Shown in pieces: positions 1-8,483 of a DNA stretch of 42,618 nucleotides. The stretch comes from an uncultured Pirellulaceae bacterium (GTDB taxonomy: Bacteria; Planctomycetota; Planctomycetia; Pirellulales; Pirellulaceae): positions 1 through 42,618 of the forward strand of contig CAJQQR010000034.1 of assembly GCA_905480545.1 (NCBI GenBank). Reading direction: 5' to 3'. The notes under the pieces are model-generated. The model did not search any database, was not told where the DNA came from, and saw nothing but the letters and a program-made list of their open reading frames with translations. The stretch's first letter is position 1; each line of letters opens with the position of its first letter. A program made the position numbers and the translations under genes.

Positions 1-158
1 CTCCGTGTTGGCAGGGTGTCGTGCGCAAATTCATCGATAATCGAATGCCATCCTTGCTCTTCTGCATATCGTTGCGTTCCAGCAAAAATACTTGCATGAC
101 GTTTGTACGGCCATTCCAGATCCAACATTAGCGCGACACGCCATGGCTTGCTTTGCAT
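1..158 (-). CDS. XylR/AraC-type transcriptional regulator, N-terminal fragment
   Basis: The first 52 codons of a minus-strand gene that continues past the left edge. Translation from the ATG at 158 gives a start like MQSKPWRVALML followed by DLEWPYKRH, then FAGTQRYAEEQGW. This is the typical opening of planctomycete XylR-like regulators, which join a periplasmic-binding-protein-like sugar sensor to a C-terminal AraC helix-turn-helix; only the start of the sensor domain is visible here. A GAGAGG ribosome binding site lies just upstream of the ATG. The gene diverges from the esterase operon starting at 308, so it is the obvious candidate regulator of that operon, probably responding to a sugar. 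The DNA-binding domain lies outside the window, so the AraC assignment rests on the N-terminal pattern. Confidence 0.75.
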   Translation of the reverse strand, partial: MQSKPWRVALMLDLEWPYKRHASIFAGTQRYAEEQGWHSIIDEFAHDTLPTR

Positions 159-168
159 TGTTCGCACC

Positions 169-220
169 TCTCAAAACAGGTCTTAAATTTCTCAAAAACA
201 GACATTAGATTTACTATAAT
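169..220 (+). promoter_or_regulatory. Candidate operator direct repeats and -10 box of the esterase operon
   Basis: Two near-identical direct repeats, TCTCAAAACAG at 169-179 and TCTCAAAAACAG at 190-201, are offset by 21 bp, two helical turns. A perfect TATAAT lies at 215-220. The second repeat covers the place where the -35 box of that promoter would be, and no good -35 hexamer is visible. AraC-family activators typically bind tandem half-sites spaced this way and overlapping -35, so this fits the divergent XylR-like regulator. The site and its role are inferred from sequence only. Confidence 0.45.
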
Positions 221-307
221 AAAAGTGGTACAAATTGTCGATTGAACGACCGCCTCCCCGGTCGGTGAAAGTCGGATGCTGATAAACCAATAACGGAGAA
301 AAGGAAC

Positions 308-1387
308 GTGAGAAAACACAACCCACTAAGACAAGCTTGTTTACTCGTTGCAATGGCGGTCATTGCATGGCCAACCATTGCTGCGGCACAATTGCCTGCC
401 CCGGATGGCAAGCCCGCAGACATGACCAAGAAGGTGAAAGTTTTCATCATCATGGGACAGTCCAACACCCTTGAAATGGGCAAAGTCAAAGGAGATAAAG
501 AGGGATCGCTCGAATACGCGGTTAAGACGGAAAAGCTTTACCCGTTCATGATCGATGATGCGGGAAAATGGACTGTCCGCAAAGACGTCCGAAATTTGCA
601 TGTGATGGGTAGCGGTGGCCCAGGAAGAACCAGCGTCAAACGCAACGACTGGCTGACCGTTTCCGGCGGAAAAATTGGTATCGAGACTGGCATTGGGCAT
701 CATCTCGGCACCGCTCTGGATGAACCAGTTTTGATTCTTAAGAGTTCGATTGGTAATCGAAGCCTCGGTTGGGATTTGCTTCCTCCCGGAAGCCCCTCTT
801 ACGAGTTCACTGATAAAAAAAGCGGCAAGACCCTTGTCTATGCTGGCTACGGCCAGAGTCCAGACAAATGGGAAAAGGGAACCGAACCAAAACCAATCGG
901 CTGGAAGGCTGGCGTTCAGTATGACGGAGATGTCGCCCGTGCGAAGAACGTGCTTGAGAATCTAGGTAAGTACTATCCGGGTGCGACCGAGTACGAGGTC
1001 GCCGGCTTCCTCTGGTGGCAGGGTGACAAGGATCGGTACAACGCTGGTCACGCCATTAAGTACGAGAAAAACCTTATCAACTTAATCGGGGCGTTGCGCA
1101 AAGATTTCAAAGCCCCGAAAGCCAAGTTTGTCTGTGCAACACTCGGCCAAACAAACAAGGAAAATGCCGCGGGCAACGAAAAGCTGATTCTCGATGCCAT
1201 GTTCGCCATTAGCGATGCAAGCAAGTACCCCGCACTTGAAGGCGACGTTGCCACGGTTTACACCAATCCGCTCAGCATGGGTTCCAGTTCTAACGCCCAC
1301 TATGGTGGCAACGCAAAAACCTACATGAATGTTGGCGAAGCGATGGGCAAGGCGATGGTCCAATTGCTGAAAACTGACAAAAAGTGA
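308..1387 (+). CDS. Sialate O-acetylesterase-like exported carbohydrate esterase (SASA/DUF303)
   Basis: A 359-residue exported protein with a GTG start preceded by AAGGA. An N-terminal signal peptide (basic MRKH, hydrophobic stretch, AAAQ) ends near residue 28. The SASA-type SGNH hydrolase core opens with FIIMGQSN, putting the likely nucleophile at Ser52. A later FLWWQGDKD block resembles the WxQGE/D-type block of the family, and the likely catalytic His is His331 in NAHYG. Family members remove acetyl groups from sugars such as sialic acids or acetylated polysaccharides, probably in the periplasm here. The gene is first in a plus-strand operon and overlaps the next gene by 4 bp (GTGA), so translation may be coupled. 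The substrate is unknown; the next gene's own SGNH domain suggests work on a heavily acylated glycan. Confidence 0.8.
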   Translation: MRKHNPLRQACLLVAMAVIAWPTIAAAQLPAPDGKPADMTKKVKVFIIMGQSNTLEMGKVKGDKEGSLEYAVKTEKLYPFMIDDAGKWTVRKDVRNLHVMGSGGPGRTSVKRNDWLTVSGGKIGIETGIGHHLGTALDEPVLILKSSIGNRSLGWDLLPPGSPSYEFTDKKSGKTLVYAGYGQSPDKWEKGTEPKPIGWKAGVQYDGDVARAKNVLENLGKYYPGATEYEVAGFLWWQGDKDRYNAGHAIKYEKNLINLIGALRKDFKAPKAKFVCATLGQTNKENAAGNEKLILDAMFAISDASKYPALEGDVATVYTNPLSMGSSSNAHYGGNAKTYMNVGEAMGKAMVQLLKTDKK

Positions 1388-4300
1388 AAAGCGTTAGAAT
1401 GCCCTCACCTGGAAAGAAATTATCGTTCGCTTGCGTGCTCTTAGTGATATCGCTGGGGCACTCTAGCGTCGCCAAACCCCAGGACAAATCGCCGGAGGTT
1501 GCTGCGGTGAAACTTGCGAGCACTCCCACATCCAGTGGGAGCCTGATCGCCATTGACGAACCCGGATTTGAAGCAGATGGCGTCTGGAAGTTCGGCCAGT
1601 CGGGTGTGGGTGTAAACGGATTCTTCGGCAAGCCTCATGCCGATTATATCAACGCAGGGTTTATTGATGCGGTGCCGGGAAGGGGCACCTTCTTCATTTA
1701 CAACAACGGCCCACAGCATGATGTCTATCAGGTACTCAAGGCCATTGTTGCTGCCAACACCACCTATCGACTCAGCATCCTCGCAATCGATCCAACGTTC
1801 GCCAATCCATTTCCCGGTGGTAAATTGCGCCTGGGTTACGTTTCAGAAAAGTCGGTGGCGGCCGATGATTACGGTCGGAATTTGCTTGATCCGGTAAAGG
1901 TGGTCAACCCAACACCGTTCAATGATAAGAAGAATGAACCGAACAATGAAACCGATGGCATCGCCAAATGGACTTACACGTTCACCACTGGTGCCAAACC
2001 GGCAGGACTTGGCAAGAACCTGCGTGTTGAGGTGCTGGGAGGTGGAAGTGCCCAAGCGATATTCGACAACATTCAGTTGGAAGCACGCGCTGCCACACCA
2101 ACCGATGCCTCACTGAACAAGATCAGCAAGTCTGATGCGATCATGCCGCCGCCTGCCAACCCCGTAGTAGTCATGTTCGGTGACTCTACTACAGATCGAG
2201 GGATGCCGACGGCTGTGAACAAGCAACTTTTGGAGCTGATGAAATCAACGCTACCAAAACCCAGATTGATCAACGCCGGCAAGGGTGGTGATAACGCAAC
2301 GAGCGCTCTAGACCGACTGGAAAGGGATGTTCTTGCACATAATCCCGACATCGTCACGGTCTCATTTGGTTTAAATGATGTGGGAGTACTCATGCCCGAT
2401 CAATACAACCAAAGCCTTAAAAAAATCGTCAAGAGATTGAAAGACGCCAGCATTGATGTGATCCTGTTGACCAGCACGCCATTTAACAATGAACGGCATG
2501 GCTGGGGCAAACGCAAAGAATTTCTCGAACTAGGCGGTCTCGACGAGTACATGGACAAAGCGTATTGCAAGAAGGTGCGCGCGATGGCCGACGGCAGGGA
2601 TGTCCTCCTTTGTGATCTTCATGCAATCTTCAAGGCTGAATTCTCCAAAGATCCCAGTCAAATCAATGCCTTGCTATCAAGTGATGGTGTCCATCTCACC
2701 GATGACGGCTACACCCTGATCGCCAGGCATGTCGCGCCCGTCATTCACAAACTGCTGACCAGAAAAAAGACAGACGAAGTCGGGGCCGGCGCCAAACGTG
2801 TTTCTAGCATGAAGACCAAGCCGTCTGAAAAAACCAAACCGTCTGAAAAAAACAAACCGTCCGAACGAACCAAACCGCGAGTGACGCCCAAAAGCCAAAC
2901 GATGGTGATTCCGCAAGAGGTGCGGACGTTGTTCAAAACTTACTGCGTTTCCTGTCATGGCGACAAGAAACAGGAAGGCAATGTACGGCTAGACACACTC
3001 GACTCATTAAAGGGCGCCGTACGTATTGATTTGCTCAATAAGATGCACGAGTCGATTCGGCTTGAGGAGATGCCACCGGAAGAGGCACAGCAACCTACCA
3101 CGCACGAGCGCAAGCTACTGGACGACTGGATTGGCAATGCAATAAACCCGGCTGGTCGTTCCGATCTTGATGACAGGTTAAGATCGCCCGCCTATGGTAA
3201 CTATGTTGATCATGGACAGCTGTTTTCGGGTGATCATGTTGAATTGCCGGGCTTCACTTATGATCGACGTTGGCTGATCAGCGAATTTATCTTCGATGTG
3301 AAGTTCAACCAACTAACGCGATTCAATCCCCATCTGGACATCGATGGCAAGCGACAATTTGTGCCGCACCTTTCGAGCGGCTTTCGGCTCAATCTCACAA
3401 ACCCATTTTTGCTACCAAACAACTCGGGCGTGCGTTATTACGCCAATGAAACGCTTAACGGCGGGCATCTACTGACAATGCTCACCAATGCCAAAGACAC
3501 CGCCAACCTCATGACGACACACTTGGCCAGGCGTGACAGCCGCTTTCTTCCTGCCGTCTCCGCCATCATGGCCATGGAAGATCTTCACAACAAAACACTC
3601 GCGTCTCGGGAGTACTTTCTCGTTCGACATATTGAGAAACTGTTGATCGAGATGTACGACAATGCTCATCATGGACTACTGCCAACGTTCGTTCCGACAA
3701 AAATCAAGCCTGCGGATGCAAGCAAGGGGGGCAAGAAGTCAAACTTTGATGCCGCCAAGCCGGCCAACGAAGACCTGGAGCATATCTACCGTGCGATGAT
3801 TCGGTACATGGATGACACAGCAACTGACAGCCAGTTGCTTGCCATGTGCGAACGCAAATGGTTTATCCATGGTCATGACGACCGAAAAATCCAGACACGC
3901 CTTGCTTTTATGGTCAATTATCTTGCGGACCTGAAGGAGCGCATCGAAAAATACAATTACAAAGAACGATACAAGCCTCACGACTACAAACCACCCAATG
4001 ATGAAGAGATGGCACTGATCCGCGCATCGATATTAAAACATCGCGTACAGGGCGATTCATTTCGGGCAATCATCGACAAATGCATGAGCCACTGGGAAGC
4101 AGGGTTCCAACAGGAACGCATTGAGGCTGGCGCCCCCAGTGAAGAGCAAGTCGTGAAACTCGTTGAGCAACTCTATCAGATGATCCTTGAGCGTCGCCCT
4201 GACGTTGAAGAATCCAAAAAGCATGTCAAGTTGACGCGAACCTACATCGAAAGCCTGGGCAATCTCAAGGCAATCCAGAAGCTGATCCAAACACTGATCC

Positions 4301-5802
4301 TCCGCTCGGAGTTCGTCTACCGGTCCGAATTCGGCCATGGAAAGACAGACGAGCACGGCAGACGAATGATGTCTCCTCGTGATGCCAGCTACGCTTTGGC
4401 GTATGCGTTGACTGACTCCAGTCCCGATGCAGAATTGATTAAGGCCGTTCAAAATGGCCGTCTTTCCACCCGTGAAGATTACCGGCGGGAGGTAATTCGA
4501 ATGCTCAAAAGGCGGGATCAGTATTACGTCGTTGACGAGCGGATCATGCTAATGTCGCGCAGCAGAGTCACCAGCGCCACGAACATACCGATTCGTGTCC
4601 TGCGGTTCGTCCGTGAGTTTTTCGGCTACCCCAACATGCTGCCGATCTTCAAAGACAACAAACGCTTCGGCAAGAATTACGACAACACAAAGCTGCGACT
4701 CCTTGCAGAGGCCGATCAACTCGTCGAGCACATTCTTGAATCCGACCAGAACGTCTTTGAAAAGTTGCTTACGACCGACCAGTTCTACGTTTACCACACC
4801 GGTGACAATGAAGCCATGGAGCGTGGAGCACAACAGGTTGCAGAAATCAACGCATACTTCAAGGATGTTGACTGGCAGAATATTACGCAGGAGGACATTG
4901 AGAAGCACAAACCGTTTCTTGCGAAGATGCAAATCCGCGCCGACCCGAACTCGGTGAAGCGGGCCATGTCCGCTATCGTGCTGCGGTATGCCAACGGCCA
5001 GACGACGGCCCCGCCTTACGGTATTCATGGGATCTCCCGCCGCGGCCACGAATTGACCGGTCCAGAGGTCGCCGAATTTTTCAATATCCGGCTCGACAAC
5101 TGGAACTACCCAATTGAGCAGCCGGCAACGGTCGCTCACCGCAAGGGAATCCTGACTCACCCGGCGTGGCTGATCGCACATGCTCAGAATACAGAGACCG
5201 ATCCAATCCACCGGGGGAAATGGATCCAGGAGAAATTGCTGGCTGGCACGATTCCAGATGTGCCGATCACGGTCGACGCGGTGATTCCCGAAGACCCTCA
5301 TAAAACACTCCGGCAAAGGCTGGATGCGAAAACACAGGTCGAATACTGCTGGTCCTGTCACCAGAAAATGAATCCGTTGGGGCTGCCGTTTGAAATGTTC
5401 GATGACTTCGGCCGATACCGTACGAAAGAGCGGCTGGAGCATCCCGAGAACCTGATTCAGAAAGTTAAAGACAAGGGGCAGCAACACGAAGACTTGCGTG
5501 ACATATACAAGACCCTGCCAGTCGACCCGCGTGGCAAACTCGAAGGCACCGGCAACCACAGGCTTGACGGTCAAGTGACCGATGCACTGGACCTCGTTGA
5601 TCGACTGGCGAGGTCCGACCGCGTACGTCAATCCATCATACGCCACGCGTTTCGCTACTTTATGGGTCGTAACGAGATGCTCTCCGACTCCAAAACCCTG
5701 ATCGACGCCGACAAAGCGTATCTTGAAAATGGCGGCAGTTTTCAAGCTGTGGTTGTTTCGTTGCTGACTTCCGATTCATTTATTTTTCGCAAGAAACCTT
5801 AG
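1384..5802 (+). CDS. Giant fusion: jelly-roll-like domain, SGNH esterase, cytochrome c, DUF1592/DUF1588/DUF1585
   Basis: An exported protein of 1472 residues. The GTG start overlaps the upstream stop; an in-frame ATG at 1399 is an alternative. After a signal peptide, residues about 45-235 look like a beta-rich carbohydrate-binding domain. An SGNH/GDSL esterase follows, with FGDST (Ser268), GGDN (Asn304), FGLND (Asn331) and DGVH (Asp434, His437). A low-complexity linker at about 477-498 repeats KTKPSE. Residues about 515-600 form a planctomycete cytochrome c domain (CVSCH at 521-525). The rest resembles DUF1592, DUF1588 (CWSCH at 1322-1326) and a DUF1585-like C-terminus. Those DUF families usually occur without an esterase, so the N-terminal half is extra. 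Plausible role: extracytoplasmic polysaccharide deacylation tied to a haem protein. The redox role of these families is not established. Confidence 0.8.
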   Translation: MKSVRMPSPGKKLSFACVLLVISLGHSSVAKPQDKSPEVAAVKLASTPTSSGSLIAIDEPGFEADGVWKFGQSGVGVNGFFGKPHADYINAGFIDAVPGRGTFFIYNNGPQHDVYQVLKAIVAANTTYRLSILAIDPTFANPFPGGKLRLGYVSEKSVAADDYGRNLLDPVKVVNPTPFNDKKNEPNNETDGIAKWTYTFTTGAKPAGLGKNLRVEVLGGGSAQAIFDNIQLEARAATPTDASLNKISKSDAIMPPPANPVVVMFGDSTTDRGMPTAVNKQLLELMKSTLPKPRLINAGKGGDNATSALDRLERDVLAHNPDIVTVSFGLNDVGVLMPDQYNQSLKKIVKRLKDASIDVILLTSTPFNNERHGWGKRKEFLELGGLDEYMDKAYCKKVRAMADGRDVLLCDLHAIFKAEFSKDPSQINALLSSDGVHLTDDGYTLIARHVAPVIHKLLTRKKTDEVGAGAKRVSSMKTKPSEKTKPSEKNKPSERTKPRVTPKSQTMVIPQEVRTLFKTYCVSCHGDKKQEGNVRLDTLDSLKGAVRIDLLNKMHESIRLEEMPPEEAQQPTTHERKLLDDWIGNAINPAGRSDLDDRLRSPAYGNYVDHGQLFSGDHVELPGFTYDRRWLISEFIFDVKFNQLTRFNPHLDIDGKRQFVPHLSSGFRLNLTNPFLLPNNSGVRYYANETLNGGHLLTMLTNAKDTANLMTTHLARRDSRFLPAVSAIMAMEDLHNKTLASREYFLVRHIEKLLIEMYDNAHHGLLPTFVPTKIKPADASKGGKKSNFDAAKPANEDLEHIYRAMIRYMDDTATDSQLLAMCERKWFIHGHDDRKIQTRLAFMVNYLADLKERIEKYNYKERYKPHDYKPPNDEEMALIRASILKHRVQGDSFRAIIDKCMSHWEAGFQQERIEAGAPSEEQVVKLVEQLYQMILERRPDVEESKKHVKLTRTYIESLGNLKAIQKLIQTLILRSEFVYRSEFGHGKTDEHGRRMMSPRDASYALAYALTDSSPDAELIKAVQNGRLSTREDYRREVIRMLKRRDQYYVVDERIMLMSRSRVTSATNIPIRVLRFVREFFGYPNMLPIFKDNKRFGKNYDNTKLRLLAEADQLVEHILESDQNVFEKLLTTDQFYVYHTGDNEAMERGAQQVAEINAYFKDVDWQNITQEDIEKHKPFLAKMQIRADPNSVKRAMSAIVLRYANGQTTAPPYGIHGISRRGHELTGPEVAEFFNIRLDNWNYPIEQPATVAHRKGILTHPAWLIAHAQNTETDPIHRGKWIQEKLLAGTIPDVPITVDAVIPEDPHKTLRQRLDAKTQVEYCWSCHQKMNPLGLPFEMFDDFGRYRTKERLEHPENLIQKVKDKGQQHEDLRDIYKTLPVDPRGKLEGTGNHRLDGQVTDALDLVDRLARSDRVRQSIIRHAFRYFMGRNEMLSDSKTLIDADKAYLENGGSFQAVVVSLLTSDSFIFRKKP

Positions 5803-5812
5803 GACCAAACAT

Positions 5813-7219
5813 ATGCGTAACCGCAGATCATTTCTGAAAGAGTCGGCCATTGGAGCAGGAGCACTTACGATGGGTCCCGCGCTCACGACTGCATTCGCTT
5901 CACCCGATCTGGCGAGTGCAATATCTGGGACTCCACGCCGGTTTGTCTTCATCCGAAAGTCTAACGGCATCCGCCCAAACGAAGTTGCACTGCCATCCTT
6001 TACCGACAGTGAAAAGTTGATGGATAGCAAGAAGCAGGCGATGGAAGTCGATCTGGAAAATCATACGCTGCCCGATTGGCTCCAGGCACTTGCTCCGTAC
6101 AAACAACACATGTCGATCCTACAGGGTCTGTCCTGCAAAATGAGCGAGAACGGTCACTGGTCCTATTCATCAGTCATGGGAGCATTCAAGTCCGGTCGGA
6201 ACTCGCTCAGCGGAATCAAGCGTGCCACAATCGACTTCGAACTGGCCAAACTCTTTCCATCGCCATTCGGACATGTTGAATTGTCGCTGACCGGCAATTA
6301 CGCAAATTTTCGGAATGGCATCGTGTCCGGTTATTCAGCACCGGGTCCTCACCAACGTAACTATTGTTATGCCGACCCGATGACCGCTTATAACGAACTT
6401 TTCAAAACAGTTATCGCTCCGGGGGCAGTTGACTCGGACAATGCGATGCTCTCGTTTCTCCAAGGCGAAGAATCGCTAAAGGCACAGGTGCTCGAAGGCT
6501 ACGAAAAGCTCAAGCTAAGTAACCACATCAATTCGATCGAAGAGATCCAGGCACGCAATAAAAAGTTGGAGAAAATGTCCGGCCTCATCAAAAAACACCT
6601 GCCGGAAGTCGACCCAATCCATGCCAATGGCGGTCCCAACGCCAGCACTCCCGAGAAGCAGAAGGCAATGACCGACATTCTCGTTGCCGCACTCGCCACC
6701 GGACTCACCAACATTGTGACATACACAATCGACGAACTGTCCACGCCCATTAAAGGCATACCGGGCAATGAAGGCGACCATATTTCTATCCATGAATTGG
6801 GACATAACGGCGGGTACAGTGGCGTTTCCGCAGAAGACATCCGTGAAAAGATAAGAGTCGGCCATGTCAACCAAGTCAAGACGATCATCGAACGCCTTAA
6901 GGGTATCCCCGAAGGCAAAGGCACCATGTTCGACAACACAGTGCTCCTTTACTTCCCCGAGAACGGTGAAGGCCACCACAGCCACGGCACCGAGGCGCCG
7001 ATCCTGGTGATGTCCGGTGAGAACTGTCGGCTCAACATTCATGGTCGATACATTCGCCTGCCCTATCATGGCACCGAGGGACATAAAACGATTGGCAACT
7101 GGTACACAACGCTTCTCAATGCATACGGCAATCCGATCAAACATTATGGTGATCTTGACCTGGAAATGTCGCGGAAGAAACTGGCGCAGACCGGAGCCAT
7201 CGAGCAATTGATGGTCTAG
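5813..7219 (+). CDS. DUF1552 family exported protein
   Basis: A 468-residue protein with a twin-arginine signal: NRRSFLKESAIGAGAL near the N-terminus, then a hydrophobic stretch. The body matches the planctomycete DUF1552 pattern, including FVFIRKSNGIRP after the signal, LPDWLQALAPYKQHM, and a C-terminal block with LLYFPENGEGHHSHG. Its ATG lies 10 bp after the stop of the DUF1592 fusion and has an AGGA ribosome binding site, so the two are almost certainly cotranscribed. DUF1552 genes regularly follow DUF1592/DUF1588 genes, which supports both assignments. DUF1552 has no established biochemical function; like DUF1501 it recalls the alkaline phosphatase/sulfatase fold. It probably folds in the cytoplasm and is exported by Tat. 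Confidence 0.85.
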   Translation: MRNRRSFLKESAIGAGALTMGPALTTAFASPDLASAISGTPRRFVFIRKSNGIRPNEVALPSFTDSEKLMDSKKQAMEVDLENHTLPDWLQALAPYKQHMSILQGLSCKMSENGHWSYSSVMGAFKSGRNSLSGIKRATIDFELAKLFPSPFGHVELSLTGNYANFRNGIVSGYSAPGPHQRNYCYADPMTAYNELFKTVIAPGAVDSDNAMLSFLQGEESLKAQVLEGYEKLKLSNHINSIEEIQARNKKLEKMSGLIKKHLPEVDPIHANGGPNASTPEKQKAMTDILVAALATGLTNIVTYTIDELSTPIKGIPGNEGDHISIHELGHNGGYSGVSAEDIREKIRVGHVNQVKTIIERLKGIPEGKGTMFDNTVLLYFPENGEGHHSHGTEAPILVMSGENCRLNIHGRYIRLPYHGTEGHKTIGNWYTTLLNAYGNPIKHYGDLDLEMSRKKLAQTGAIEQLMV

Positions 7220-8039
7220 CTCCAGAGCTTCTGACGGGCTGACTTGAATTGGCAATTTTGCCCCAAAAATCGAATCTACCTCAGCTGTTATGCAACCGAA
7301 CAGCTGGTTCGTTGGTTGGGTCCGGTCAAACCTTACAGTAAACAGATTGCGTTACAGCGTCTTGGATTTCACATCAATCTCGGGACAAGCTCTTACATAC
7401 CGGATTGCCACTCACAGTCGCCGGCTATTCTCGGTATGCCACTGATACTGCAATGATTGAGTGGTTATCAAATAATGCAATCCAACGCCCCTTTTCTTTT
7501 TCTGGCGGAACGGTCGTTGATCCAAATCGAAGCGGGCATGATTATTTTGATTACCGTTGAAGAAGCCCTGAACAACCTTAACATCAAAAAACGCAATTGA
7601 TATCCATGAACGTTCCATAACGAGATTTCGAATAACACAAAACCGAAAAAATGGATCCGTATGTGAAAGCCTCTGAATTGAAACGCCGGCTGCGAGCAAA
7701 AAAGTCGAGAGCTGTTCACATTTTCGAATTGAAAAATCTCGATTTACAAAAAAGTTTCGCAAAACGTAGCGTCGGAACAAACAGGCATTATTCGTCAAAA
7801 CGTGATCTGGTGAGACCGTGAAGTATGCTCGCCATCGGCATCCATCGTCATAGCGTCTGCGACCGATCGACAATATCAAGGCGAAACAAACGCCCGCTTA
7901 AAGCCTGCGAACCCAAACCAAAACCGTCAAAAGAGGCTTTCGTACGCCGCGTATGTCGGATCAATTACAAAAGCCCACAGATTTTATCGCCGGTACGCTG
8001 ACATCACGCGATCGGATCTGTTGCGAAGCAATTTTTACG
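7220..8039. other. Convergent spacer without a recognisable gene
   Basis: About 820 bp between the end of the DUF1552 gene and the end of the stand-alone receiver gene, which point toward each other. No reading frame here looks like a protein on either strand. An 8-bp inverted repeat (CAGCTGTT 7282-7289, AACAGCTG 7299-7306, 9-nt loop) lies about 60 bp after the DUF1552 stop. It could end or protect that transcript, but no T-run follows. Confidence 0.5.
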
Positions 8040-8414
8040 CTAACAATCAACGGCTTTCGTAATCGCTTCAATAATCGTCTTACTGGAGCATGGTTTTTCG
8101 AACAGCTGAGACACGCCGATTTCTTTTTCCACTAGAAATGTCTGCGTTGCTGAAATATTGCCCGAAAGCATGAATCGCTTGATTTCTGGGAAACTCTTGC
8201 TGATATCTGCCAACAACAAAGTGCCAGTTGCACCTGTCATCTGATTATCGCAAAGGATTGCATCGAACTCTTCGGTCTTCAAAATCACCTTTGCTTCCGC
8301 CGCAGATACTGCAGAGGTCACACCAAATCCCGCATCTTCAAAATCACGCGTCAGACTTGTCCTAATTTTAGAATCGTCGTCCACAATCAGTACGCGAATC
8401 GTTTTAGTTCTCAT
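8040..8414 (-). CDS. Stand-alone response regulator receiver protein
   Basis: A 124-residue single-domain receiver. The acidic pocket is VDDD (Asp12-14), the predicted phospho-acceptor is Asp56 in LCDNQM, the switch Ser is in FMLSGN, and the conserved Lys is in FEKPC. There is no output domain, so it probably passes phosphate or binds a partner, as CheY or Spo0F types do. The frame is open upstream to 8480, but the residues there do not belong to a receiver fold. The ATG at 8414, with a weak GGAA upstream, puts the first strand where it belongs. It is last in a four-gene minus-strand signalling operon whose first gene encodes a histidine kinase, the likely phosphate source. Confidence 0.82.
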   Translation of the reverse strand: MRTKTIRVLIVDDDSKIRTSLTRDFEDAGFGVTSAVSAAEAKVILKTEEFDAILCDNQMTGATGTLLLADISKSFPEIKRFMLSGNISATQTFLVEKEIGVSQLFEKPCSSKTIIEAITKAVDC

Positions 8415-8483
8415 GATAGATTTCCAGTAGGGGTTAATGTTGTTACGAGCGCACCCTTGGCAGGGCATAATTTTGCCCAATCA

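Noticed and set aside
4549..5745. A 398-codon open frame on the minus strand inside the DUF1592 fusion gene
   Set aside because: It lies wholly antisense to a well-supported gene with haem and family motifs, and its own translation shows no family signature.
7282..7306. Inverted repeat after the DUF1552 gene considered as an intrinsic terminator
   Set aside because: The stem is only 8 bp with moderate GC and no T-run follows, so it is mentioned only in the spacer entry.
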